64,000 nucleotides of DNA from Lichenostomus cassidix (lineage: Eukaryota > Chordata > Aves > Passeriformes > Meliphagidae), in NCBI GenBank assembly GCA_008360975.2, contig VLJF02000047.1:1926169-1990168 (forward strand), given 5' to 3'. This document shows, piece by piece, positions 46,364 through 59,700 of the stretch. The translations under genes and the position numbers were made by a program. The notes under the pieces are model-generated. The model saw only the letters and a program-made list of their open reading frames with translations. It made no database searches and was not told the DNA's origin. Every line of letters begins with the position of its first letter. The first letter of the stretch is position 1.

Positions 46364-49300
46364 GTCTGGGTAGAAAGAAAAAGTTCATGAAGTACTTTAC
46401 CTCGGAGAACATTTTCCATGTTTTTAAAATCTGGCTGAATAGATAGAAAAATTGGCACATCAAGCCTGTATCTATTTCAATCCAGCATCACTTTAAACTG
46501 TTAAAAACTTAAGGGGTTTGGATGATGGTGCTACCGCTTCTTAGATTACAAATTTGGCTCTGCTGATCTCAAAACATTTTTCCAAATTTTTTATTAAATA
46601 CTGGACACTAAATAACACATTCAGCCTTAGACCTGAACATATATTTTTCCTGTACGTAGGCTGTTTAACCCATGCACAGCCTACTGAAATTCACTTTAGC
46701 ATTAAACCTGATTCATGTGGCTCAGTTCTGAGAGCCTTACTGAATTGCATCTCCTGAAATGTCCACGTACAGAAATTTGAAATGGCCTAAGAAAAAAAAT
46801 ACAGCTTTACTGATCCTTTAAATGCCATCTTCAAGGAAGCTCATGTCTCATTCTGGGGAGGGAAGGATAACTGCATTCCCCTTCCTCCCCTGTGCCCTAC
46901 GTGACACACTGCGAGACGGTTCAGAGGGTTTAGCTCAGCCTGAGTAGGAAGCGCTGCACAGCTCAGATGGCGGGTGCTTGTCAGTATCTGTTCCACGTGC
47001 TGTTCCAGTCAGCCAGGTCAGAGGGAAGCAAGGAAGAGGCTCAAAGAAAGAGTTCGGAGGTAGCGGTTGTATAATCATTCAGTCTCAATGTGCGAGCAGC
47101 CCAGGCCACGCTTCTGCTGGAAGTGTTCTGTGTGGTTTAACTCACGTTGCTGTGACCAAAACACCTGAGCAACACTTTGCTTTCCTTGGTGCATTTAGCA
47201 CATCTCTGGTCAGCACACTGGTTGTATTAGGTTATCCAAATACACTGCAGTCTGATGGGATCCTTCTCAAGGCCTGCTGAAAGCACTTCAGTTTAAATGT
47301 CAGCAGCTTCACTGCTCATTTGTTTAGAACTTAGCAGGAGCACACCATAGAGCTATTTTTCTTACTTGCCGTAAGAAACAGGGGGTATATTGAGTCTTTA
47401 AAATAGGACTCTGACATATCTTACCTGGAAAGGTTTCCCTCATGGATCAGCAGCGTGTTCTCTCTCCCTCTTCCTGCTGCTCACTCATCCCAAAACAGAA
47501 CCTGGCTTTAACTGGTGTCTCCTTTCAACAGGTAGGAAATATTTCCACCCTACAGCCTTGCACAGAGTTTGGACAAGGATCCCAGGACTCCAAGGCCAAC
47601 CACAGGCCTAGTTCCTGGCAGCTTTAGTCTAGCAGAAATACTGCCATTTTCACAATTTTAGGATGCAGAATCCCACATTTGGCTCTGGGCACCTGGCATG
47701 GAACAATGGCTCTTTTCCACAGGTTGGAAACATCTCCACCCTCCTGTCATGGACACACTTGCAAATGCAACTTGACCTAATCGAAACCATCTGGCAAGGC
47801 TTAATAACAACACAGAAGATACAGTACATCACATGTGTGTTACCTCACTCACTTCAGTAGGGCTTTGTGAAAGGGAAAACCTGACCATTTGAACCTTTGT
47901 AGAAACCTGTTTGGTGGGATTAGGGACAGCAAGCTATATTGGTATCAATCATAGAAATAATTTCTTTGCATTGATTTTAATTTTTCACTACCCAGCATGA
48001 CAGCTGGAAGTGCTTGTTCAGGGCACCAAATATAAACAAATATTGCAGCAATGATATCAAAGGATGCAAAACCGATAACCAGCTAAAAACTGTTCTTTGC
48101 CCAAAACAATGATGGCAGCCACATGCCCTTCTCTCTACCTGGAAGACAGATCTCGGGGAGTGTCTGACAGCACAGAGGCTCTACACAATCTTCACCACTA
48201 TGTTGACAGGCACTTGCCCGCAATAAAAATGCTTACTCTACATTTTTTTTATTTTAGGTGGGACTCTGGGGCACAGGGGGCTGGATCAGGCCCTGCCCCG
48301 AGCATCTCTCAGTCATCCTTGGATAGAGCTGAGGGGCCAGGGCCCCCCAGCCCCTCCACAACACCCTCGGCCCCGTGATGCCAAGTTCTGCCCTGGGCAC
48401 CAGCACAGCTGTCAGGTCTAGACGTGCGCTCCCGATTTTATAAGGTTTGCGTGGGACTCTGCAATGGGGAAGGGGGGGCCACACCTGTCTTGGGCTGACA
48501 TTGGGCTCTACTGCCATGCTGCGTTAACCATGGATGGGGTAGCCAGACAAGCTGGGACTCTGCCCACGTCCCATGGGATCACCCCCATCTCCCTTGGGGT
48601 TCACCACTACAGCCCCATCCCACCCTGGACAAACTCTCACACCCCCGGGGGTGACAACATGGGCAATCCCCTCAAGCTGTGCACCCCCTCCCCATATCCC
48701 CGTGTCTCTGTGACATCTCCTCCTGTGTCCCGGCTCTGCCTCCCACACCTTTCTCCCTTCCAGTACTCCCACTGCCTCTCCCAGCATCTCCAGCTTCTTG
48801 CTCTCACTTCCAAGTGTGGGACACCCCGTTTTGGGGGAGGACATGTTTGGTGCCAGCGTGCTGTCCAGACCCACCGAGGCTCTGCCAGGACAATGAATGT
48901 GGCAGGTACCAGCATGGGCATCAGGCTGGGGGCAGGAAGGGGGCGCCACCGTGACTCCTCCAAATGCCCTCATGTGGTTCTGGGGGTCCACGCTCAGGGT
49001 GTCAGTGCTGGAGGATGACAGAGACTCCCAGATGGCAGGAGAAGGTCCAGAGCTAGGTGCTGCTGTGGCCCCAGTGCTGGAATATTTGGATCCAACTGAC
49101 CCCCCTGGTCTGCAGCCATTGGAAGGGGCTAGGCTCCTCTTCAACAAGGAAGCCCCTGATTCTTTCACTAATCCCCTGACTTTCTCACAGGGACCACGCC
49201 ATGATCATAGGGAATATGGGGAAGAGAGAAAGGTTCTGGCAACTTCTTGCCAAACAAGTGGTCTGGTCTCAGCTTGCCTCTGCTGATGGCTGGGGGATGT

Positions 49301-49908
49301 CAGGCTGCTTAGTGAAACTAGGACCTTTTATGCTGTTGCGGGGGGTCAGCGCTTTGCGGTATCCTTCCTGCCAGGAGACCGGGGAAGGCAGGAGGGACCC
49401 CCGTGCAGACCTACACTACAGGGTGCCCCTCATTTGTGGCACATCAGACGGACATTCCTGAGGCAGAGGGATGCCCCTGCTTCAGAGGGTAACATTAGGC
49501 AGAGCAGGGGGTACCACAGCAATCCCAGGAGGAAGTGACAAGCCTGGGAGCACCACATGGGCCTCTTTGGGCTCAGGGTGGCCATGACAGGACACAGGCC
49601 ACAGGCCACATGGGCTGAGGAGCTGGAGGGGACAGGCACACAGTCAGTACCTGCTTTTGAGGGGACACACAGGCTGGAGGTAGGCGCTCTTTGGGATAGA
49701 GTGGAAGCCCTGACCTGGCGTCACCACAACAGCCACCCACGCCATAACTGGGAACACCGCACTTTCACCATTCCCAGCACAGATACAGATGGGGATCTTC
49801 GGTGAATCGTTTCTCAAGTGCCAAAAACCACATTGAAACACTGAAAAACTACAACCTCCCCTATCTGATCGAAGTACATCACATCTGTACTTGCAGCTCC
49901 AGGCCAAA
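46364..49908. other. Single-copy DNA, mirror of 26,880-30,418
   Basis: It includes the mirrored short tandem duplication (about 47,485-47,750) and the GC-rich stretch with uninterpretable ORFs on both strands. No gene is supported. Confidence 0.45.
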
Positions 49909-49934
49909 CAAACACACACACACACACACACACA
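49909..49934. repeat. (CA)n microsatellite, right copy
   Basis: Uninterrupted CA run, longer and purer than the TG run at 26,848-26,877. Confidence 0.85.
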
Positions 49935-50124
49935 GAGACACAAAGAGACATTAGACAGGATGTGCAACAAGGGGACACGACAATGAGAGAAAACTCTCTG
50001 TGAGATGACTGCAATGATCGAGAAGATGAGGAATGAGATGGCCCAGGTGAGACTGATGGTGAGCTAACCAGGCCCAAAAAACCCCGGCAGAAGATGCTAA
50101 CGTGATCACATTACGAAAAGCTCG

Positions 50125-51560
50125 CCAAAATGGCAAAGATGGAAGCCCGTGAATCACGAAGATAGGGACAAGATTCTGACCACACACCCTTACAAGTCCT
50201 AGCTTGCTATAATGGATCACTGCCATGTACAGCTGTCGATACGGCTTAGAACAAGACTGTAAAAGGCTTCCGACTCGATGCTTCTAAAGAGATGCAGAGA
50301 TTCTGATGCACACCTGAGCTCGGGCATTGAAGGTTCAAAGATATCGGCGCCAAGCTGAGGAACACGGAGATCAGAGATGGTAAGGATGGCCTGGCCTTTT
50401 AGATAATCCCCTCAAAGGGGTGAGGCAAAAGATATGCAACGCAAGACACACAAAAGACAGGGAACGCACGGTAGACAAGCGATGCGACACACACCAGGAC
50501 CGCCCTGCCCTGCGCAGCTCTGCGTCATCATCAGAAGTCAGGGTCTCCCTTTACGTGACCTAAGGGGCCCTTTTTTGGACATCCCCACGTCCAAAGCTAA
50601 TACAACAATCCCTCCCGGCGAGTCCTAGCCTGGCACCCGGCTTCCATCCCCTCTGTGAGTAATAGTGCTTGACTTATCCCTTAGACATCCAGGGATGTGA
50701 ATCCGTGTCTGGTGACAAAGAACACCTCCTTGACATCTCGGAAGTTCCTGCTGTCACCAGGCAGTTCTCTCTCTTAGTCTACTACAAAAAAGAACTCCAA
50801 ACATCAACGCATGAGCTAAGGGGAACATCAGCAATCTGTTACAAGAACGGTCAGTCACAATGATCAAGATGGCTGTGAGATAATGCTACGTTCAGAACGC
50901 TCCACGCATCCTTACAAGCCCTAAGACGTTACAACTCACACCCGGAAAGGATGGATGGCAATACAGCCGGGAACAAGGCCTCAAAACACATCTGACTCCA
51001 CGCTTCCAATACGCGGTTCCAAGACACGGCCGAGACAAGAATAAGAACAAATCACGCTGGCATCGGACCGAGAAGCGCAAATATTTGAGAACCCAGAGAT
51101 GCCAACCGACGCTCGCAATAAAGCACAACAGACAGAGACAATTGATCTGAGACATCCCAAAGACAGAGCAGACGACAAAAGACGCCAGACAACATGACAC
51201 AAACTGGAACTGCTCCGTGCTGTGCATCCTTACAGTTGCAAACAAAGTAAAGCTGCTGCCGCCTCTGGCTCTACTAAGAAGTCCCTCAGAGAACATCTCT
51301 TTCCCTGAGCTAATTTTTAGATCTCTCACGGGAATTTCTGGCCTGCTACCCCGCTATCGTCCCATCTCTGGGTTATGGCCCCCAACTTATCTTTTAGACG
51401 GCCGGCAACGGGAATCCACGCTGGACGCAAAGGGACTCCGCCTCGGCTCTCTCGGAAGGCCCCGGTATGGCTGGTGAGCTCCTTAGTTGGCTACGAAAAA
51501 GAAAACCAAAGTCAATGCATGAGTTTAGCGGCACGTGGGACAAACCCCACAATCCAGCCA
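50125..51560 (-). repeat. Diverged ~710-bp tandem duplication, right copy
   Basis: Mirror of the two units at 25,225-26,660, with the same anchors in reverse complement. Confidence 0.65.
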
Positions 51561-51886
51561 CTTGCCATTTCCTAAGTGCACTTAGGCCTTTAAGTCTCCA
51601 GCTTCATCCCCACTTGAAGGCTGTGGCTGTCATTATGATGGACACCTGGGTTACCGAGATGTAGAATTACGTGCCGTTACTGTGAGGAGGGGGTGTATTT
51701 GTGCGCCTTAGCACACATAAACGCACCTGCTGGTCTTGGGGAAAGGTCTTACGGGGCCCCTCAATGGACACTATTTCCCACTGTGCTGCCTTCAACCCCT
51801 CACCTCACCCCCCTTTAATTCCTAACCTAGTGCCCTGCTCACTCTCCTTCTCCTTGTAATGATCCTCACCTTACTTACTGGAAGCC

Positions 51887-52144
51887 TCAGCTTTGGATGT
51901 CATCTTTGACAAGAGGCAGGTCTCTTTTTTGACATGATGAATCTGATGAAAAAGTTTCAAGCGCCACACTTAACACAATCAGGAATTTCAGGAAGTTCCA
52001 ATGCTTCTTAGAAAAAGAAAACCAACATCAAAATACAAATTCTGTTAAATTACAAAGCACAAAAGCATCTTACCAACTCTGAACATACAACCCAAAATAA
52101 TGAACTTAAATACTCACTGCATTCAGCGCTACCTTCCTCACCAT
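51887..52144 (-). CDS. Candidate two-exon micro-ORF, right copy
   Basis: Mirror of 24,644-24,901: exon 1 52,144-52,118 and exon 2 52,006-51,887 on the minus strand. The splice-like words and reading frame are kept, and the only change seen in the coding part is silent. One silent change is too little to infer selection. Confidence 0.25.
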
Positions 52145-52969
52145 GTCTTCAAAGCCTCTCTTGCTTTAGATGCCAAAAGCACCTGCTTGAAAAAACCTGA
52201 GCTGAAAAAGCCCCTTCCTTTAAATGAGAAGACAGCTCTGACTCCAGTGAACTCCAGAGAGAAAATAAACCCCTTAGCCAAAGGCTGGGGTTAATATACC
52301 CCTGGCTGGGCCCGCCTCTCGTTCCCAGCATGCCTGAAAAAAGGGAGGAGGCAAATACCATTGGGTATCAAAGCCCTCAGAGCAGCTGTGGCTCTTAGGT
52401 TCCTCTGACTTACCTTTCTGGTGAGTAAAGGGCTTGATAGAGAAGAAAACTCTTCAGGGAAATTACTATACTTTATTATTTTATACAGCCGCATCAAGCA
52501 AAAGGGTGTAAATGAGGTAAGAAATGAAACTTTGTGTTTTGGCAGCATACCTGCGTAAGTTGAATAATTTGTTGCTAACTTGTAGAATTATTCTTTGCTG
52601 ATTGCTAAGTAGTATTCCACATGTGACCTAAGTAGGGAAGATTAGTAACGATGTGAATGTTGTACGGAGCTCTCTAATTAGGGTGTTACGCATTATAAAT
52701 AAAAGCGAGAAAAGCAACCGACTGTTGCGGGCCATTGGGGTTAAGAATGCGCAAAGCTCGCTCCCGTACGAGACTTCTGGTACCGGGGTACAGGTAGAAG
52801 CGTTTGCTGCTCCTTGAAAGGCGGGGGGGCAGGTGGAGAAGAGTCAGCTGCTTGTTCCCTCCCCTACACAGCCTATTGTCTGCCCTAAAACACTGGGGTG
52901 CCAGGCTTTCATTTTTGTGGAAAAGAACCAGTCTTCTCCGCCACTATTTTGAAATCTGAAATAGAATTC
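52145..52969. other. Single-copy DNA, mirror of 23,816-24,643
   Basis: No gene is supported. The TATATTAACC-type palindrome and the TTATAAATAAAAGC word are both kept. Confidence 0.45.
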
Positions 52970-53190
52970 CGTTGGCAGTTTGGAACTTGGTGTCCTGGCG
53001 TTTTGAAACTGGGTGTTTTTGGCATTTTGAAACTTAGTGTTCTGGTACTTTAAAACTGACATTTTGCAACCTGTTTTTCTGATGGTTTGAGATTTGTTTT
53101 TCTATTATTTTGAAACTAGCTTATTCTGGTATTTTGGAATCAGATTTTGTTTGGGGGGTTTTTGGTGTTTTGGAACCTAATTTTTCTAGG
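52970..53190. repeat. ~27-bp minisatellite, right copy
   Basis: Mirror of 23,600-23,815, with units of the form TTTTGAAACTTGGTGT and relatives. Confidence 0.7.
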
Positions 53191-53390
53191 CCGGTTTTTG
53201 GTATTTTTTTAAGCCCGATTTCTTTATTATTTTCTGGAGGGGGGGTTGTGCGTGTTGGTGTGGATTTAGGGCTTTTTGTTTGATTTTGGTTTTTCTTGGC
53301 TTTTTTTTGATTTTGGTTTGTGTGGCTTTTTTGTTCTGTATTTCATTGTTTAGGAGTTTTTTATTTTTATTTTTTTTTTTTACAACTTAC
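53191..53390. repeat. T-rich low-complexity tract
   Basis: Mirror of the A-rich tract at 23,404-23,600, slightly different in length. Confidence 0.75.
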
Positions 53391-53520
53391 TGGAATTCCC
53401 GATTGTATAGAGTGTGATGCTTGAAATTTTTTCAGCAGGTTCATAACGTCACGAGGTACGTGCCTCACATCAAAGACGGCATCCAAAAGCGAGGCTTCTA
53501 GTAAGTAAGGTGGGGATCTG
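53391..53520 (+). repeat. Exon-like module, copy A, right arm
   Basis: Mirror of 23,272-23,403. It reads on + as an exon-like block ending GAGGCTTCTA|GTAAGTAAGG and passing directly into the first satellite monomer (GGGGATCTGTACAAAGTAAG). Confidence 0.7.
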
Positions 53521-56500
53521 TACAAAGTAAGTGACCTGCAGATGGACTTAGAGCGCCCGTCGCGGAGACCCCGATCGCCCCAGGATCTGTGACAGCCGGT
53601 CTGAAGGTGAGACTTAGAGCACCTGTCTGGGAGACCCCGATCGTCCCAGGATCCGTACAAAGTAAGTGGCCTGCAGGTGGATTTAGAGCGCCCGTATTAC
53701 GGACCGCGATCGCTCCGGATTCTGTGAAAGCTGGCCTGAAAGTGAGATTTAGAGCGCCCGTGTTCGGGACCCCGATGGCCCGGGATCTGTATAACGTAAG
53801 CGGCCTGCAGGTAGACTTAGAGCGCCCGTCTTGGAGAGCGTGATCGCCCCGGGATCTGTACAAAGTAAGCGGCCTGCAGGCTGACTTAGAGCACTCGTAT
53901 CGGACAACCTGATCACCATGGGATCTGTACAAAGTAAGTGGTCTGCAGTTGGACTGAAAGCGCCTGTGTTGGAGACCCCGATTGCCCCAGGATCTGTGAA
54001 AGCTGGCCTGAAGGTAAGACTTACAGCGCCCGTCTTGGAGACCCCTATCGTCCCAGAATCTGTACAAAGTAAGTGGCCTGCAGGTGGACTTAGAGCACTT
54101 GTATGGGACACCCCGATCACCCTGGGATCTGTACAAAGTAAGTGGCCTGCAGGTGGAGTTAGACCCCCTGTCATGGAGACCCCGATTGTCCCAGGATGTG
54201 TGAAAGCTGGCCTGAAGGTAAGACTTAGAGCGCCCGTCTTGGCGACCCCGATCGCCCCTGGATCTGTGACAGCTGGTCTGAAGGTAAGACATACAGTGCC
54301 TGTCTGGGAGACCCCTATCGTCCCAGAATCTGTACAAAGTAAGTGGCCTGCAGGTGGACTTAGAGCGCCTGTCTTGGAGACCCCGATTGCCCCAGGATCT
54401 GTACAAAGTAAGTGGCCTGCAGGTGGACTTAGAGCACCCATGTAGGAGACCAGGATTGCCCCAGGATCTGTACAAAGTAAGTGGCCTGCAGGCTGGCTTA
54501 GAGAACTTGTATCAGGCACCCTGATCGCCCTGGCATCTGTACAAAGTAAGCGGCCTGCAGGTGGACTTAGAGCACCGGTCTTGAGGACCCAGATCAACCT
54601 GAGATCTGTACAAGGCAAGTGGCCTGCAGGTGGACTGAAAGTGCCTGTCTTGGAGACCCGGATAGCCCCAAGACCTGTACAAGGTAAGTGGCCTGCAGTT
54701 GAACTCAGAATGCCCGTCTTGGAGACCCAGATCGCCTCCGGATCTGTACAAAGTAAGTGGCCTGCAGATGGATTTATAGTGCCCGTGTTGGAGACCCCGA
54801 TCGCCCCAGGATTTGTGGCACCTGGTCTGAAGGTGAGTCTTAGAGCGCCTGTCTGGGAGACCTCGATTTTCCCAGGATCTGTACAAAGTAAGTTGCCTGG
54901 AGGTGGACTTAGAGCGCCCGTGTAGGAGACCTGGATCGCCTCAGGATCTGTACACAGTAAGTGGCCTGCAGGCTGGCTTAGAGCACTCGTATCAGGCACT
55001 CTGATCGCCCTGGCATCTGTACAAAGTGGCCTATAGGTGGAGTTTGAGCGCCCGTTTTGGAGACCCCGATTGCCCCAGGATCTGTACAAAGTAAGTGGCC
55101 TGGAGATGGATTTAGAGCACCCGTGTTGGAGACCCGGATTGCCCCGCGCTCTGTACAAGCTAAGTGGCCTGGAGGTGGACTTAGAGTGCCCGTGTTGGGG
55201 ACCTGGTTTTTCCTGGGATCTGTACAAGCTAAGTGGCCTGGAGATGGACTTAGAGCGTCTGTGCTGGTGGCCCGGGTGGCCCCGCGCTCTGTAAATAGTA
55301 AGTGGCCTGGAGGTGGACTTAGAGCGCCTGTGTTGGAGACCTGGTTTTCCCCGGGATCTGTACAAAGTAAGTGGCCTGCAGGTGGACTTAGAGTACCGGT
55401 CTTGAGGACCCAGATAGACCTGAGATCTGTACAAGGTAAGTGGCCTGCAGGTGGACTGAAAGTGCCTGTCTTGGAGACCCGGATAGCCCCAGGACCTGTA
55501 CAAGGTAAGTGGCCTGCAGGTGGACTTCGAGTGCCCGTGTTGGAGACCTGGATCGCCCCGGGATGTGTACAAAGTAAGTTGCATTCAGGTGTACCAGAGC
55601 GCCCGTGTTGGAGACATGGATGGGCCCTCGCTCCATACAAATAAGTGGCCTGGAGGTGGACTTAGAGCGGCCGTGTTGGAGACCTGGTTTTTCCTGGGAT
55701 CTGTAAAATGTAAGTGGCCTATAGGTGGACTTAGAGCGTCTGTGTTGGAGACCTAGTTTTCCCCGGGATCTGTACAAAGTGGCCTGGAGGTGGACTCAGA
55801 GCGCCCGTGTTGGAGACCCGGTTTTCACTTTCATCTGTACAAAGTAAGTGGCCTGGTGATGGACATGGAGCGCCTGTGATGGAGACTTGGTTTTCCCTGG
55901 GATCTGTACAAAGTAAGTGGCCTGGAGGTGGACTCAGAACGCCCGTGTTGGAGAGTTGATTTTCCCTGGGATCTGTACAAGGTAAGTGACCTGGAGATGG
56001 ACTTAGAGCGGCCGTGTTGCAGACCTGGTTTTCCCTGGGATCTGTGCAAAGTAAGTGGCCTGCAGGTGGACTTAGAGCGCCCGTGTTGGACACAAGGATG
56101 GCCCCGCGCTCTGTACAGTTAAGTGGCCTGGAGATGGACTTAGAGCGCCGGTGTTGGAGACCTGGATCGCCCCAGGATCTGTAGGAAGTAAGTGGCCTGC
56201 AGGCTCCTTAGAGCACCGGTCTTTAGGACCCGGATCGCCCTGGGATCTGTACAAGGTAAGTGGCGTGGAGGTGGAGTTAGAGTGCCCGTGTTGGAGACCT
56301 GGATCGCCCCAGGATCTGTAGAAAATAAGTGGCTTGCAGGCTGACTTAGAGCACTCGTATCGGACACCCTGATCTCCCTGGGATCTGTGCAATGTAAGTT
56401 GCCTTCAGGTGTACCCAGAGCACCCGTGTTGGAGACCTGGATGGCCCCTCGCTCTGTAGAAAGTAAGTGGTTTGGAGGTGGACTTAGAGCGCCCGTGTTG

Positions 56501-56745
56501 GAGACACGGATGGCCCCGCGCTCTGTGCAAAGTGGCCTGGAGGTGGACATAGAGCCCCCGTGTTGGAGACCTGGTTTTTCCTGGGATCTGTAAAATGTAA
56601 GTGGCCTGGAGGTGGGCTTAGAGCATCCGTGCTGGAGACCTGGATGGTGCCGCGCTCTGTACAAAGTAAGTGGCCTGGCGGTGGATTTGGAGCGTCGGTG
56701 TTGGAGACCCGGATGGCCTCTGGATCTGTACAATGGATCTGTACA
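53511..56745. repeat. Older diverged satellite segment, right
   Basis: Mirror of 20,040-23,272, monomer by monomer except for at least one deleted unit near 55,940. It is the outermost stretch where the two arms can still be aligned. Confidence 0.9.
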
Positions 56746-59700
56746 AAGTAAGTGGCGTGGAGGTGGACTTGGAGGGCCTGTGATGGAGACCTGGTTTTTC
56801 CTGGGATCTGTACTAAGTAAGTGACCTGAAAGTGGACTTGGAGGGACCGTGATGGAGACCTGTTTTTTTCTGGGAGCTGTACAAAGTAAGTGACCTGGAA
56901 GTGGACTTGGAGGGCCCGTGATGGAGACCTGTTTTTTTCTGGGATCTGTACAAAGTAAGTGATCTGGAAGTGGACTTGGAGGGCCCGTGATGGAGAGCTG
57001 GTTTTTCCTGGGATCTGTACAAAGTAAGTGACCTGGAAGTGGACTTGGAGCGTCCGTGCTGGAGACCTGGATTGCCCCGCGGTCTGTAGAAAGTAAGTGG
57101 CGTGGAGGTGGACTTGGAGGGCCTGTGCTGGAGATCTGGTTTTTCCTGGGATGTGTACAAAGTAAGTGACCTGGAAGTGGACTTGGAGGGCCTGTGATGG
57201 AGACCTGGTTTTTTCTGGGATCTGTACAAAGTAAGTGACCTGGAAGTGGACTTGGAGGGCGTGTGTTGGAGACCTGGTTTTTCCTGGGATGTGTACATAC
57301 TAAGTGACTTGGAAGTGGACTTGGAGGGCCTGTGATGGAGACCTGTTTTTTTCTGGGATGTGTAGAAAGTAAGTGACGTGGAAGTGGACTTGGAGGGCCT
57401 GTGATGGAGACTGTTTTTTCCTGGGATCTGTACAAAGTAAGTGACCTGGAAGTGGACTTGGAGGGCCCGTGATGGAGATCTGGTTTTTCCTGGGATCTGT
57501 ACAAAGTGAGTGACCTGGAAGTGGACTTGGAGGGCCTGTGATGGAGACCTGGTTTTTTTTGGGATCTGTACAAAGTAAGTGACGTGGAAGTGGACTTGGA
57601 GGGCCTGTGATGGAGACCTGTTTTTTCTGGGATCTGTACAAAGCAAGTGATCTGGAAGTGGGCTTGGAGGGCCCGTGATGGAGATCTGTGTTTTCCTGGG
57701 ATGTGTACAAAGTAAGTGACCTGGAAGTGGACTTGGAGGGCCTGTGCTGGAGACCTGGTTTTTCCTGGGATCTGTACAAAGTAAGTGACCTGGAAGTGGA
57801 CTTGGAGCGTCCATGCTGGAGACCTGGATTTCCCCGCGGTCTGTAGAAAGTAAGTGGCGTGGCGGTGGACTTGGAGGGCCTGTGATGGAGAGCTGGTTTT
57901 TCCTGGGATGTGTACAAAGTAAGTGACCTGGAAGTGGCCTTGGAGGGCCTGTGCTGGAGACCTGGTTTTTCCTGGGATGTGTACAAAGTAAGTGACCTGG
58001 AAGTGGACTTGGAGGGCCTGTGATGGAGACCTGTTTTTTTCCTGGGATCTGTAGAAAGTAAGTGACCTGGAAGTGGACTTGGAGTGTTCATGCTGGAGGC
58101 CTGGATTGCCCCGCGGTCCGTAGAAAGTAAGTGGCGTGGAGGTGGACTTGGAGGGCCTGTGATGGAGAGGTGGTTTTTTTTGGGATCTGTACAAAGTAAG
58201 TGACGTGGAAGTGGACTTGGAGGGCCTGTGCTAGAGACCTGGTTTTTCCTGGGATCTGTACAAGGTAAGTGACCTGGAAGTGGACTCGGAGCGTCCGTGC
58301 TGCAGAGCTGGACTGCCCCGCGGTCCGTACAAATTAAGTGGCGTGGAGGTGGACTTGGAGGGACTGTGATGGAGACCTGTTTTTGTCTGGGATCTGTGCA
58401 AAGTAAGTGACCTGGAAGTGGACTTGGAGGGCCTGTGATGGAGACCTGGTTTTTCGTGGGATCTGTGAAAGGTAAGTGACATGGAAGTGGACTTGGCGCG
58501 TCCGTGCTGGAGACCTAGATTTCCCTGCGGTGTGTGGAATGTAAGTGGCGTGGAGGTGGACTTGGAGGGCCTGTGATGGAGACCTGGTTTTTTCTGGGAT
58601 CTGTACAAAGTAAGTGACGTGGAAGTGGACTTGGAGCGTCCGTGCTGGAGAGCTGGATTGCCCCGCGGTCTGTAGAAAGTAAGTGGCGTGGAGGTGGACG
58701 TGGAGGGACTGTGATGGAGACCTGTTTTTGTCTGGGATCTGTGCGAAGTAAGTGACCTGGAAGTGGAGTTGGAGGGCCTGTGATGGAGACCTGTTTTTTT
58801 GTGGGATCTGTATAAAGTAAGTGACATGGAAGTGGACTTGGAGGGCCTGTGATGGAGATCTGGTTTTTTCTGGGATCTGTACAAGGTAAGTGACCTGGAA
58901 GTGGACTTGGAGGGCCTGTGATGGAGACCTGTTTTTTCCTGGGATTTGTACAAAGCAAGTGATCTGGAAGTGGACTTGGAGGGCCCGTGATGGAGATCTG
59001 TGTTTTCCTGGGATGTGTACAAAGTAAGTGACCTGGAAGTGGACTTGGAGGGCCTGTGATTGAGACCTGTTTTTGTCTGGGATCTGTGCAAAGTAAGTGA
59101 CCTGGAAGTGGACTTGGAGCGTCCATGCTGGAGACCTGGATTTCCCCGCGGTCTGTAGAAAGTAAGTGGCGTGGCGGTGGACTTGGAGGGCCTGTGATGG
59201 AGAGCTGGTTTTTCCTGGGATGTGTACAAAGTAAGTGACCTGGAAGTGGACTTGGAGGGCCTGTGCTGGAGACCTGGTTTTTCCTGGGATGTGTACAAAG
59301 TAAGTGACCTGGAAGTGGACTTGGAGGGCCCGTGATGGAGACCTGGTTTTTCCTGGGATCTGTACAATGTAAGTGATCTGGAAGTGGACTTGGAGGGCCT
59401 GTGATGGAGACCTGTTTTTTCCTGGGATCTGTACAAAGTAAGTGACCTGGAAGTGGACTTGGAGGGCCTGTGATGGAGACCTGGTTTTTCGTGGGATCTG
59501 TACAAGGTACGTGACATGGAAGTGGACTTGGAGCGTCCGTTCTGGAGACCTGGATTTCCCTGAGGTGTGTGGAATGTAAGTGGCGTGGAGGTGGACTTGG
59601 AGGGCCTGTGATGGAGACCTGGTTTTTTCTGGGATCTGTACAACGTAAGTGACCTGGAAGTGGACTTGGAGCGTCCGTGCTGGAGAGCTGGATTGCCCCA

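Larger units (their letters stand above)
38667..56745 (-). repeat. Right arm of the ~18-kb inverted repeat
   Basis: Reverse complement of 20,040-38,166, with all features in mirrored order. Differences include eleven against nine 47-bp units, a longer CA run, loss of the 82-bp segment, a duplicated GC-rich unit near 44,520-44,560, at least one missing old satellite monomer, and single-base changes at roughly one per hundred in the stretches I compared. Confidence 0.95.
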
